A stretch of 64,000 nucleotides of DNA from Rugalucina vietnamica (lineage: Eukaryota > Mollusca > Bivalvia > Lucinida > Lucinidae), in contig OZ024875.1 of the NCBI GenBank assembly GCA_964017185.1, forward strand, positions 25,429,456-25,493,455, in the 5' to 3' direction. This document shows positions 25,340 through 35,040 of the stretch, piece by piece; within the stretch, counting starts at the first letter, position 1, and every line of letters starts with the position of its first letter. The notes beneath the pieces are model-generated. The model did no database searches, was not told the DNA's origin, and was given only the letters and a program-made list of their open reading frames with translations. The translations under genes and the position numbers were made by a program.

Positions 25340-25610
25340 CACAATTCTCAGGCCCCCGTCCATTGGTGCCTAAAGAAATCATGAGACTGTCTAATTTGCC
25401 TCCAGGCAAAGCTTATACGCTATTGACGAGCCTGCCCAGGAAAAGTGGTTAAAGTCAAACCATCCACACATTTATTTATTTTTCGGAAGCACTTTTTGGA
25501 TGTCATGACATCCTTATTTTGGGTACAAGTTCCATAAAATGAAGGCAACTTCCCGACATGACCACAGCTGTTGACTTGGACGATAAGCCATAAAAGATCT
25601 ACGGTAAGAT
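25340..25610 (+). repeat. GTCCCGACATGACC dispersed repeat, copy 1
   Basis: About 270 bp from CCCCCGTCCATTGGTGCCTA through TTGCCTCCAGGCAAAGCTTA, GCCTGCCCAGGAAAAGTGG and CATAAAATGAAGGCAACTTC to CGACATGACC. Related copies lie at 28,000, 36,600 (inverse), 41,322 and 49,968 (inverse). Confidence 0.75.
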
Positions 25611-27040
25611 ATATGAAAGAAATTACGAGGCTACCTTAATTGGATTGGACAAAATTCAGGAAGCTGATTTCTGACGTTCTAGGCCTGAACATGCCATGAC
25701 GGTGGTTTACGCTTTTTGAGTTCGACTTTGACCTCTCTTCTTGAATAGATGGACCATCCGATCACGCACAGTTATGAATATTCAAAACTCTGCCTGCACA
25801 GCAAATGTCAATCCGGCCATAATATCATGAGAAGTTATCTGAAGTCGGCCTCAAAATTTGCGTGATACACGAAACATGACTTTGACAAACATTTTATATA
25901 ATGTATGCCTACAATTGCACATTGTTTGTAACCTCAGCGCTGTACAAAATACAGGTCAGTTTCTTCCAGCAAAGTGAAAAAACAGCGGTCGTTCATTAAG
26001 GACTTATGGGTGGTCACTGTATATACATAATTGAAGATTTACCTGTATAAAAAAGCATTGTTTATTTTGTCAACAATGCTACATTCTTTAGCATGCTTTA
26101 TCATAGGACTATTGAATATGTTGCAAATACATGGATTTGTGTATACATGATTGTGGAATGAGTGTTCAGCTCAGAACAAGTGAGTCATTTTTACTTCCGG
26201 GTTGAAATCGTCGGACCCATTTTTCTTAGCTTTTTGAAAAAAAATAAGACAGATTTTTCGATGTAGTCATTGACTTCAATCATATAAGAACCTGAAACAA
26301 AAGGCATGTCATCTTTCAGCAAACAATAAGCGCATACGAGCCGCCCCAAGTAACCCACTTTCAGAATGTTCCAGAAAAATATGTTTACACTAACTTTTCC
26401 CAGAGAAATACACTTCCATGACCCCAAAATAACCCTTTATTTGTCAGATTATGTATCCTAGACATTTAGGCTATGCGTAATTTTTATTCAAAAGCATTCC
26501 ATTTTCCAGGAAATGGGTCCCACGAAAACCAGTTACATTTCCAGTTTTACACCAAGCTATTTAAAATTTTAAAATAATAACTATATTGAGTCATTCCTAG
26601 AATCAGTGACGTCTATTAGCAATAAATACACATCATCATTTGATAGACAGATTCAAGAAAACAGTAGATTTCTGTTTTACATACCCCACCCACTCATGTC
26701 AATATTGATAAATCCTTAATTCCCAGTTTTCATCGCATGTAGCAAGGATAATATTTTGTGAAAACATTTACTTTTAATTTTTTCAAGGGAAACAACTGTA
26801 AATTATCTGATGAATCCGTGACTCCACACTCATCACATAGTTTGAAATTGTGCTTGTCCAGAATAATTTTCAAATTCAATGACGTGCATTAAATAATTTT
26901 CAAATCTAAATTCAAACCGAAATTCTAATCACTGCAGCTTGTCATTTGTAGACTGCACTACCCACTAATTAAATGAATATTTGTCATTATAAATAAATGA
27001 AATAACTTTTCCTTTTTCTTTTCAATATCATTTAAACACG
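25611..27040. other. E2 interior; first copy of a diverged duplication
   Basis: Segments GCGTGATACACGAAACATGA (25,860), TTTTCAAGGGAAACAACT (26,783) and CATTTGTAGACTGCACTAC (26,943) recur in order at about 27,840, 28,555 and 28,727. This indicates an old duplication, with a MITE and a SINE in between. Confidence 0.6.
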
Positions 27041-27335
27041 AAACAACAAACCCACAAAAAAAAAAAACAACCTCCTATAGTACTGGTCTCGCCCAGGAAA
27101 AAAAAACAAAAAAAAAAAAAAAAAAAAACACACATAGCCTCCGTGGTGCAGTGGTTAAGTCACTCGCCTTGTAAACCAGGGGTCGCAGGTTCGATCCCGG
27201 GCTTCTCCAAAAACTTCCTCCCGGTTGAGCCTTCGGGTGCTCCCGGAACAACAAACCCACAAAAAAACAACCTCAAAAAACAACCTTCTACAGTACTGGT
27301 GTCGCCCAGGAAAAAAATAAAAATACACATAGCAG
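27041..27335 (+). repeat. tRNA-derived SINE head between A-rich repeats
   Basis: 27,137-27,210 has an A box in GTGGTGCAGTGGTTAAGTCA, an anticodon-loop-like CTTGTAAA and a B box GGTTCGATCCC, consistent with a tRNA-derived pol III promoter. It sits between two copies of a segment with AACAACAAACCCAC, AGTACTGGT and TCGCCCAGGAAAAAAA (27,044 and 27,247), i.e. a local tandem duplication or a flanking repeat. Confidence 0.75.
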
Positions 27336-27357
27336 AGTTAGCGACCGAACCATTTAC

Positions 27358-27650
27358 GCACTAAGTCATTTGTTACCATCCCGGAGGAGGGCGGGGGATA
27401 GCCGTGGAAATGAGCGGGGCTTTGACCACAGTTTGCCACGGCAGTGTGGGGAAAATACCTAGGGTATGCTTTATGTACGCAAAAAGGCTGTAAATGAAAA
27501 GATAGCAGGCCGCCCGAGAAAACAGTTTGTTTTACCAACAAAGCTGTCCACGCAGGCTGGGGCTTTTAGCGGGGATTCGCTGGACCAAAAGTCAAAGACC
27601 CGGCTATTCCCGGGGCGGCCTGGGGCCGTGGTTACAAATTGCTAGTGCAT
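27358..27650. mobile_element. TGCACNAGTCATTTGTA MITE, copy 1
   Basis: About 290 bp with inverted ends GCACTAAGTCATTTGTTACC (left) and GGTTACAAATTGCTAGTGCA (right) and a G/C-rich interior (CGGGGCTTT, GGGGCTTTTAGCGGGGATT). Closest relative is at 57,283-57,574. Confidence 0.7.
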
Positions 27651-27999
27651 AATAGTCGAAAGGTCCATCGGGTATTTTTAACTACGCCTACAGTTTCAAC
27701 ACTCCTCACAGGATCTAGCGATAGAAAATCATGTGAACTTTCATCTCTAACTTTCATCTCTATTTTATACCAAAATGAATCTGGCCAGAATACAGGAGTT
27801 ATACATCAAGTCGTACTTTCCACGAGCTAAAGCATACTTTGCGTGATGCACGAGACATGACTTTTCATACCAGAACGTGAACAGCATAATGCTACCCTTT
27901 ATATACGATTCGGCAACTCATTTATGAAATTCATGTGGGGGGTTCCGTTATTGCTGTAGAAACTGTATTTTCGTGTGTAAGGGTGGTCGGGTGGGATAT

Positions 28000-28310
28000 G
28001 GGCCTCCGCCCATTTCGGCCTAGGAGAAATCGATGGGCCGCCTTTGCCTCCAGGCAGAGCTACTGACCGACCATCTGATCACTGGTTAACCGCTCATGTC
28101 TGAGCCTGCCCGGGAAAAGTGGTTTAGTCAAACCATCTAAACATATAAGCCGGCCCGTGTTGGTTTATTTGGGTTTATTTTGAAGCACATTTTGAGTGTC
28201 ATGGCATCCTAATGTTGGGTAATGACATCCTAATGTTAGGTAAAAGTCTCATAAAATGGAAGCAACGTCCCGACATAATCATTGCTGTTGATTGGGACGT
28301 AAAGCATCAA
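28000..28310 (+). repeat. GTCCCGACATGACC dispersed repeat, copy 2
   Basis: Contains TTTGCCTCCAGGCAGAGCTA, CCATCTGATCACTGGTTAAC, GCCTGCCCGGGAAAAGTGG and GCTGTTGATTGGGACGTAAA. The word GACATCCTAATGTT is duplicated near 28,205-28,245. Confidence 0.75.
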
Positions 28311-28879
28311 TTCAAGCACACAAATATTTTGTGTCACGGTGACTGACTCAACTGGGGACTCAACCAACCATTTTTACAGAGAACTTAAATATATTGATAC
28401 ATGCATGCGCAAGCACGGCTTTGGAATCCTGCACATTTTCATTCCGATGTTTGCCGTACCAATTTACGTAATTTAAATGCATGTTTTTGGAATTCGTAAC
28501 AGAAAAAATGTTTTAAACAAAAACCGCGTTCGTTTCCGACCTGCATTCAATCTTTTCAAGGGAAACAACTTATCTTATCAAAATGAAGCTGTTAAATTGA
28601 TCCTAACCTTCCCATTTATCGAATAAATTGACTATTCATGACCGAAATATTTTTCAAATCAAATGGCGTGTACTAAGAGTTTCCTAATTTCAATTCAAAG
28701 CAAAATTTCAATGATTGCAGCTTATCATTTGTAGACTGCACTACACTCTAAATGATTGTTTATTTATCACTATATTTTAGTTAATAAGTGACGAATTAGG
28801 CTAAAATAGGAAAAAAAAAATACAGCAGCAAAGCGGTGACCAGTAACAAAAAAAAAACAAAAAAAAAAAAAAAAAAGAA
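28311..28879. other. E2 interior; second copy of the diverged duplication
   Basis: Gene-free. It ends in an A-rich tract (about 28,810-28,879) immediately before the Ngaro right terminus. Confidence 0.5.
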
Positions 28880-29142
28880 TTTATAGAAAAAAGAACAAGA
28901 TTTGTTTCTATATTTATTTGACATTTGCAATTGGGAACCAGCTCAGCCAATCAGTTTAGCAAAATTAATGGGTTAATAGCTTTAACCCATGCAGTCAAAA
29001 TGTCAATTGTGTCTCGACAATTATTCGAGAATCCTCTAGGCGGAGAATTCTTGAAAGGAAGCCTGGAGACAAATTTTGGTGGAGCCTAAGCAATTGTTCT
29101 GCGAGACTCTGCGGAGACTCATGAACGGTTGCTTGTTGGCCA
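28880..29142 (-). repeat. Ngaro split direct repeat B2
   Basis: 263 bp from TTTATAGAAAAAAGAACAAG to GCTTGTTGGCCA, same as 29,776-30,038. It forms the 3' terminus of the element. Confidence 0.92.
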
Positions 29143-29509
29143 GATCTCCTGTCTCAAGAGCCCTGCGGGGTCTCTTAAAACGGCCCCTTGCTGTGCAATG
29201 AGTTTCTGCGGAAACTCTAGCAAAGCCTGGAGACCTGAGGAACACAGCAGTGATAAATCCGAAGAGGCCTGGTGGTTCATTGGACCCCTTCAGTTAACAT
29301 TTTAAGTCAAATGATTCATTGTTAATATAATTAATTAATTAATTCAGAACCACTCTTATGAAACATGGATTTACCCCAACTGTCATATGGTATAACATTA
29401 TACCTTAGAGTACCAAATAATCAACCAAATAGACTGTATATTGTACTGACTGAGCTGTTTCTTGTAAGGATTGTACTATGACTGGTGGAGCCTGGGGCAG
29501 GATGGTGGG
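29143..29509 (-). other. Ngaro spacer between A2 and B2
   Basis: 367 bp present only once. It holds stem-like GAGAC/GTCTC words (CTCCTGTCTCAAGAGCC, AGCCTGGAGACCTGAGG) similar to words in B, and an (TTAA)n stretch near 29,325. Function unknown. Confidence 0.6.
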
Positions 29510-29775
29510 TATGGTCAAAAATTATGATGTTACTGCTGGCTGACTAAAATAAAACTGAGTGCTGAAGCTGCACCAAAAACAAAGGATGACCTTAGAAGAC
29601 CTGCGAAGTTAAAAATATACCTACTGGGTGAATCTCAGGTCACCAGACAGTTCAAAGACCTCTGGTGGAAGAATTCAGAATTGTAGAAACTCACTTAGAA
29701 GATGTAGTATGCTGGTTGGTGATAAATGCTTATTTCTATAAACAACCTTATATGATTCAATCATATAAGTATCCA
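29510..29775 (-). repeat. Ngaro split direct repeat A2
   Basis: 266 bp from TATGGTCAAAAATTATGATG to ATAAGTATCCA, same as 34,775-35,040. It abuts B1 directly, as expected for a circle-junction copy. It carries the palindrome CTTATATGATT/C/AATCATATAAG at 29,747-29,769. Confidence 0.92.
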
Positions 29776-30038
29776 TTTATAGAAAAAAGAACAAGATTTG
29801 TTTCTATATTTATTTGACATTTGCAATTGGGAACCAGCTCAGCCAATCAGTTTAGCAAAATTAATGGGTTAATAGCTTTAACCCATGCAGTCAAAATGTC
29901 AATTGTGTCTCGACAATTATTCGAGAATCCTCTAGGCGGAGAATTCTTGAAAGGAAGCCTGGAGACAAATTTTGGTGGAGCCTAAGCAATTGTTCTGCGA
30001 GACTCTGCGGAGACTCATGAACGGTTGCTTGTTGGCCA
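29776..30038 (-). repeat. Ngaro split direct repeat B1
   Basis: Second copy of B, downstream of the recombinase ORF and immediately next to A2. Confidence 0.92.
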
Positions 30039-30844
30039 AAACGATGACAGATTAGCTGAGAGGTCCCTTAAACAGCGTATCTGGAAGAGTTGGCTCCCCA
30101 AAATTAATACCAGTCAGGGTACAAAACTTGTGAAAAGTGATACTAAAACTACTCTAGATTAAATGTAGACTAGTGAATACAATTGATTTAATAATGATCT
30201 AAAACAGTCTGTGAGTCCAAGATGTTCTGCACAGCAAACCGCTGTATAAAATGTAAGTGAATTTTCTACGGCAAGCAAAATGTTCTAGTATGTATGGTAC
30301 TTCCTTAACCGTCTATCAAGTATACCAGCTTAAAAGATAGCTGAAAGTCTCAGGTAAATAGCAAAAGTAAATGCATTTCAGCAGTGGCATGCCAGCAATT
30401 ATAAGATATAAAATCAAGAACTAATGTGTGATGTGAAATTAAATGGACTCCTGTGAATGAATCCTTAGGTAGGTATAATCCAACTACATTTAATGAATTT
30501 ATAACACTGCATTATTCCTTGCACTTTCCACTGAATTAAAATTCCAAACAGAACTGCGAATATTGCTCACAAGCATATATATTCTATATTCACCATTTCA
30601 TGGCTGAGCCCAGGAACAGCAGTCTTGAGCAAGTGCAGTGAAGCTCATAAAGCTGCAAATCAAACAGTCAACTACTACAATATTGTAGTTACGGGGCTAG
30701 GATAAGGCACTGACTATCCAAATTAGTTTGGCTAGCCTGAACCACAAGCGGCACTGACCAAGCTCAATCCTGCTATGCCCTGACTTGTGGCACATGACAC
30801 TATAAAACACATGATTCACTGAATGCTACTTGAATACACATTTT
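30039..30844 (-). other. Ngaro 3' untranslated region
   Basis: About 800 bp between the recombinase stop and B1, with no open frame of interest. Poly(A) words on the minus strand are not distinctive. Confidence 0.6.
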
Positions 30845-31867
30845 TCACTTCTCATTTTTATCAACACACATTTGCCTCTGTGCCCTGGATATTGCACTCT
30901 CTGGTGTATGGATATACCGTATGTAACAGTTGGATGACCAACGCCCCAGGGTCTGTATCAGGTGGTCCTCTACCCCGGCGGCACTGCAACTCGTGGCTGC
31001 CCCATGACGGAACGAATGTGATGAATATTGCCGGTTGTCTAGCCCGAGGTGGTCCAATAGTATCTTCAGTTGTACATTAAAGAACTGTCTTGTAAGCGGT
31101 AACAACTGATTATTTAGGAAAAGGGCATTGTCCTTTGTCTTACTTTCTTCTGGTAAGGCTTTCAGGTAGTTGTTTACAGATACTATAGGACATATATAGT
31201 GCCCTGTAGGAAACATCTGAATTGTAATTCCTTTCTTGAATGGATCAGTTTTTGATGCTTTCAGTGTTAATGATAATTTTGACTGATGCTCATGTAATGT
31301 CACATCACCCATTGTCAGATTAATGTTAGGGTCAAAGTTACCTTTACATGTAAACTCTCCACACCTAAGAAAGCCAAAAAAGGCCACACAGAAAGCGGCT
31401 TCTAGCATTAAGCTCAAGAAAGGGGATAAAATACCCTTTCGCAATGCTGCACATAGTTTCAGCAAAATATCAAATGTAATCGGTAACTTGCGTTTAACAG
31501 TTGGCCCTTGCAAGCGCTTGATGGATCGCAGTATTGTATGCAGCCTGGGTAGATGGCTGCTCCCTGCACACAGTACATTGTCAATTCCTATGCGTAGATA
31601 GAAATATCTTATTCCGCTCAAATACAGTTGAATAGTATTGTACCTCAAATGTAAGTTTCTGTAGCAATGTGCTACAAACAACAACAGTATGTCTTCATTG
31701 ACTGTAGGTAAAGTTCCATCTACACTGTAACTATTCAAAGCTAAAAATGTTCGGAAACACTTCATACCTTGATTATATGCTTGCATTGTCCCATCACTAA
31801 TGGCTTTAGTCCACAAGAAGTCTATCACTGAACTTAAGGGTAAATCACTTCCTGATATGGTACACAT
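30845..31867 (-). CDS. Ngaro tyrosine recombinase
   Basis: 340-residue phage-integrase-fold recombinase that would insert the circular DNA intermediate. An N-terminal SAM-like core-binding region spans about residues 10-120 and the catalytic domain about 125-325. Visible catalytic residues are Arg168 (in FLRCGE), Lys206 (in KASKTDPF), His284 and Arg287 (in HSFRHG), Trp310 (in GRWSS) and the nucleophile Tyr318 (in YIRYIHT). The set is complete, so the enzyme could be active. The ATG (31,865-31,867) lies inside the end of the RT ORF (34-nt overlap, different frame), which suggests reinitiation or frameshifting. Length is typical for Ngaro recombinases. Confidence 0.93.
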   Translation of the reverse strand: MCTISGSDLPLSSVIDFLWTKAISDGTMQAYNQGMKCFRTFLALNSYSVDGTLPTVNEDILLLFVAHCYRNLHLRYNTIQLYLSGIRYFYLRIGIDNVLCAGSSHLPRLHTILRSIKRLQGPTVKRKLPITFDILLKLCAALRKGILSPFLSLMLEAAFCVAFFGFLRCGEFTCKGNFDPNINLTMGDVTLHEHQSKLSLTLKASKTDPFKKGITIQMFPTGHYICPIVSVNNYLKALPEESKTKDNALFLNNQLLPLTRQFFNVQLKILLDHLGLDNRQYSSHSFRHGAATSCSAAGVEDHLIQTLGRWSSNCYIRYIHTPESAISRAQRQMCVDKNEK

Positions 31868-33465
31868 GGAACTGGTTCCTTCTCCGCATTTGGGGCTAGG
31901 CGTCGGAAGCGATCCATCTGAAAACGTGAAATCGAGTCACTTATACCATTATCTTCTGATCGAACATGTTCAGCATAGAAACTAAAATTGTTTGTAGCAG
32001 CTAACCATGTTAGTCTTCGCATCAAAAGCATAATGTTAGAACAAGGAGACCTTCCTTTACGGAGAATATAAACACAGCTCAAATTGTCACAATTGAAAAT
32101 TATGCGCTTCTTTGTCCACTGTTTGCCCCACAAAATGGCTGCCATTACAATGGGGTAGAGTTCTAATAAGGCCATTGACAATAATTTATCATTATTGACA
32201 CTCATAGATAGTTCTTCTGGCCACGAGTCTTGAAACCACTTGCCAGCAAAATATCCACCAAATCCTTTTGTGGAAGAAGCGTCAGTATATAGCTCTATAT
32301 CATCATTAGTAACAACACTGTCAATGAAAAAAGACACACCATTCCAATTTTGTAAAAATGACAACCACATTTTCATATCTCTCCTACAATCATCATTGAA
32401 AAATACAATGTCATGATTATTATTTTTTCCCCGAATGAGTTTAAGCAAATAGGACATAAAACTACGTCCTGGCACTACAACCTTTGAAGCAAAACTCATG
32501 TGACCCAGCAAGATTAACATTTTCACCTTTGTACAAGATTCCATTTTTGAATATTTGTGCAGCATTTCTGTTAGTCTCTGAACTTTATCCAATGGCAACC
32601 GAGCTAACATATTCACTGAGTCTAAGATGATACCTAAATATTCCAGTTCTGTCACAGGCCCAACAGTTTTCTTCGCGGATAGAGGAATATGTAATTTATT
32701 GAATATCATTGATAAAACAGCCATTGTTCTATATCCTTTTTCTGAGGCATTGTCAACAGCAAGGAAGTCATCTAATAAATGAATGACATTGTCTACTTTG
32801 TAGTTGTTCATAGCAATCCAACATATAGCCACTGATAGCTGGTCAAATATTTTTGGACTGGAACGACATCCAAAAACTAGTCTCTTGTAGAAATAATACA
32901 GATTTTTCCATTTTATTCCGAACAGATGCCAAACTCCAGGGGACAGGGGTATTAACTTAAACGCGTCACAAATATCTAGCTTGGAGAGCATTGCCCCTAC
33001 CCCTGCTTTTTTAATTAACTCTATAGCATCATCTACTGTCACATATGACAGTGAATGAAGGTCTTTGTCAATTAATTCATTTATACTTGGAATATTTTCA
33101 TTGTCATATGGTGCTGATAAATCCACAATCAAGCGTTTTTTCTTTGAATATTTTCCTTCTGCAATTCCTATTGGTGATATTCTGTAAGTTTCAAAGGGTG
33201 CTTTCTTGAAGGGTCCCAGTAAATAACCTTTTTCAATTTCTGACTGAATTAGTTCTTCTACCACCTGTGGCTGTAATTTTGCTGATCTGTTGTTTCCACA
33301 TTCTAAAGTTCCACTTGGACAATTATCAATGCCAGCATCAAAACCATGAACTAAGCCTGAACACAGTTTTTCAACAAATTCTGAATCAGGATGGTTAGAC
33401 AACTCTAATTTTAACTGTTCAATATTTATTGGGGTAGAAGCCTGATATTCCAGATCACCATGCAG
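31834..33465 (-). CDS. Ngaro reverse transcriptase-RNase H
   Basis: Open from the codon after the gag stop (33,465) to 31,834. There is no ATG near the start; the first codons are CTG CAT GGT, so expression probably needs readthrough of the gag TGA. Numbered from the TTG at 33,402, the RT palm carries Asp143 (KLDICDAF) and the LLDD box (Asp211-Asp212, in place of YxDD). The RNase H shows Asp374 (YTDAS), Glu414 (LLELYP), Asp439 (NCDN) and Asp489 (GISDSISR), all intact. It synthesises and processes the element's cDNA. Length (about 540 residues) fits a DIRS-order RT-RH without extra domains. Confidence 0.93.
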   Translation of the reverse strand: MHGDLEYQASTPINIEQLKLELSNHPDSEFVEKLCSGLVHGFDAGIDNCPSGTLECGNNRSAKLQPQVVEELIQSEIEKGYLLGPFKKAPFETYRISPIGIAEGKYSKKKRLIVDLSAPYDNENIPSINELIDKDLHSLSYVTVDDAIELIKKAGVGAMLSKLDICDAFKLIPLSPGVWHLFGIKWKNLYYFYKRLVFGCRSSPKIFDQLSVAICWIAMNNYKVDNVIHLLDDFLAVDNASEKGYRTMAVLSMIFNKLHIPLSAKKTVGPVTELEYLGIILDSVNMLARLPLDKVQRLTEMLHKYSKMESCTKVKMLILLGHMSFASKVVVPGRSFMSYLLKLIRGKNNNHDIVFFNDDCRRDMKMWLSFLQNWNGVSFFIDSVVTNDDIELYTDASSTKGFGGYFAGKWFQDSWPEELSMSVNNDKLLSMALLELYPIVMAAILWGKQWTKKRIIFNCDNLSCVYILRKGRSPCSNIMLLMRRLTWLAATNNFSFYAEHVRSEDNGISDSISRFQMDRFRRLAPNAEKEPVPCVPYQEVIYP

Positions 33466-33468
33466 TCA
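33466..33468 (-). promoter_or_regulatory. candidate readthrough stop between gag and RT
   Basis: Context AAT AAG TGA CTG CAT. The frame is open on both sides: gag upstream, and 21 sense codons then RT downstream, with no other stop. UGA followed by CU resembles the known leaky UGA-CUA context, so readthrough is a reasonable inference. A simple inactivating substitution of an original sense codon is the alternative. Confidence 0.55.
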
Positions 33469-34686
33469 CTTATTTTGTTTCTCAACCCTTGTTTCTTCAC
33501 CTTTTTTCTCATTTGTCTCTGACTTATCCTTTGGTTTATTTTTACACTGACTTTTTGGATGAGGGCTGTGACAATCATAGCAGAGATGGAGAAATTTACA
33601 GTTTTGTTTCCTGTAACATGTACGCTCATTATAGTTATGGCACAGTTGTATACCTTGAAAGGAAGCATTAGGTCTGTCAGCTTTCTTGATGGTACTGGAT
33701 GATGAATTATTTAAATTGATCCCTGTGTTGTATTGATTCTGACCCTTTTTAAAATTTGGATTGACCAGCATAGGGCAAAACTCTGTTGAATGTGTGATGC
33801 TTGAACAGAGCCCACAGTTATTGGCTTTCATTCCTGCGAAGATGGTGCAATACAAGTTATTGTCTCTGATGGACCAATCTACTTTAACATGGTGTTGCTG
33901 TAACAAAGCTGCTGCCTTAGCCGAAAAGGCCTTATGGTAATCATAGAATCTCGTGCCGCCAAACTGAGTTGCCATTTCTACTATATCTCTCTCATACTGA
34001 TCCAATTCCACCCTTCGGTTAGGCAGAGCTTCGCAAACAATGTTTTTATATTTTGAGAAAGCCATAATAAATTCCCCCAGTGTGAGGCTTTTTGCCAGCC
34101 TTGGGTCTCCAGGTTTCATAACATATTCTATTCCGTCGAAGTCAACTCTTCTGTACTCTGAGGTACTTTCATTGTTTGGTATCAACAGTAAAGCTAGATT
34201 TATGTCCTTACCGGCAATTATTTGGTTGCGCAATTGTGAGGACACCACCTCAACATTCCTGTATCTTTCTGCAGGCACTCCTGGCTGTGTTAGAATCCCA
34301 CCAGCTCCGGTATGAAAATGGGCATTATCTTGAAACACATTTTGTTGCAAAGCAGGAGTTTGTGTTCTAGTGTTGTCTGGTGGGTGTTGACCAATGGACT
34401 GTCCAGTCTGATTAACTACTGTACTGTTCGCCAGCAGGTCTCTTTGCAGAGAGTCTCTTTGCTGGAATGGTGGAGTCTCTAGTGCAGAGTTTATTCCAGC
34501 TGGCACTGTATTTCTGGTGTCCTTATTGTCAGTGTATATCTTCACCAAGTCATTTACTTTCAAACTTGATGGCACTTTAATTCCAATGTTTTTTATTTCT
34601 GCTAATAATTTTTCTTTTGTCCAATTTTTGGGGTTTTCAGTGTCTAATTCAATGGCTACCGAATGTTTTCTTTTCCTAGTTTCCAT
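33466..34686 (-). CDS. Ngaro gag-like protein
   Basis: 406 residues from an ATG at 34,686 to TGA at 33,466-33,468. The N-terminal segment at about 22-54 (WTKEKLLAEIKNIGIKVP...DLVKIY) resembles a SAP DNA-binding motif. Residues 140-290 look like the conserved DIRS/Ngaro nucleocapsid-type domain (FGGTRFYDYHKAFSAKAAAL). Metal-binding motifs follow: C291-x2-C-x4-H-x4-C304, a CCCH-like finger 349-367 (C-x7-C-x5-C-x3-H) and C369-x2-C-x3-H-x4-C381. The lysine/glutamate-rich tail ends at the stop, which is in frame with RT. It probably binds element RNA. Confidence 0.85.
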   Translation of the reverse strand: METRKRKHSVAIELDTENPKNWTKEKLLAEIKNIGIKVPSSLKVNDLVKIYTDNKDTRNTVPAGINSALETPPFQQRDSLQRDLLANSTVVNQTGQSIGQHPPDNTRTQTPALQQNVFQDNAHFHTGAGGILTQPGVPAERYRNVEVVSSQLRNQIIAGKDINLALLLIPNNESTSEYRRVDFDGIEYVMKPGDPRLAKSLTLGEFIMAFSKYKNIVCEALPNRRVELDQYERDIVEMATQFGGTRFYDYHKAFSAKAAALLQQHHVKVDWSIRDNNLYCTIFAGMKANNCGLCSSITHSTEFCPMLVNPNFKKGQNQYNTGINLNNSSSSTIKKADRPNASFQGIQLCHNYNERTCYRKQNCKFLHLCYDCHSPHPKSQCKNKPKDKSETNEKKGEETRVEKQNK

Positions 34687-34774
34687 AATGAATATTTTAT
34701 TGTTTTAGATGTAATACATTTTAAAGTCCAACCAAAAGTCTTATTATATTTCCATTAATACAAAAGTGATCAAA
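34687..34774 (-). other. Ngaro leader between A1 and gag
   Basis: Short AT-rich 5' segment. No clear promoter motif. Confidence 0.4.
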
Positions 34775-35040
34775 TATGGTCAAAAATTATGATGTTACTG
34801 CTGGCTGACTAAAATAAAACTGAGTGCTGAAGCTGCACCAAAAACAAAGGATGACCTTAGAAGACCTGCGAAGTTAAAAATATACCTACTGGGTGAATCT
34901 CAGGTCACCAGACAGTTCAAAGACCTCTGGTGGAAGAATTCAGAATTGTAGAAACTCACTTAGAAGATGTAGTATGCTGGTTGGTGATAAATGCTTATTT
35001 CTATAAACAACCTTATATGATTCAATCATATAAGTATCCA
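34775..35040 (-). repeat. Ngaro split direct repeat A1
   Basis: 5' terminal copy of A. The 23-bp palindrome (11-bp arms around one base) sits at 35,012-35,034, six bases from the element end. Confidence 0.92.

Larger units (their letters stand above)
28880..35040 (-). mobile_element. complete Ngaro-type YR retrotransposon
   Basis: In element orientation (minus strand) the order is A1 (35,040-34,775), gag, RT-RNase H, tyrosine recombinase, B1 (30,038-29,776), A2 (29,775-29,510), a 367-bp spacer and B2 (29,142-28,880). This A1-ORFs-B1-A2-B2 layout of split direct repeats, together with a tyrosine recombinase and no integrase, is diagnostic for PAT/Ngaro-like DIRS-order elements, which replicate through a circular intermediate. 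A1/A2 (266 bp) and B1/B2 (263 bp) appear identical by eye. All ORFs are open except for one in-frame TGA between gag and RT. Inserted in E2 with no target duplication seen. Confidence 0.92.

Noticed and set aside
27137..27210. Functional tRNA gene (Thr-like anticodon TGT)
   Set aside because: A and B boxes are good but acceptor pairing is poor, and it is embedded in A-rich repeat copies; read as a SINE head.
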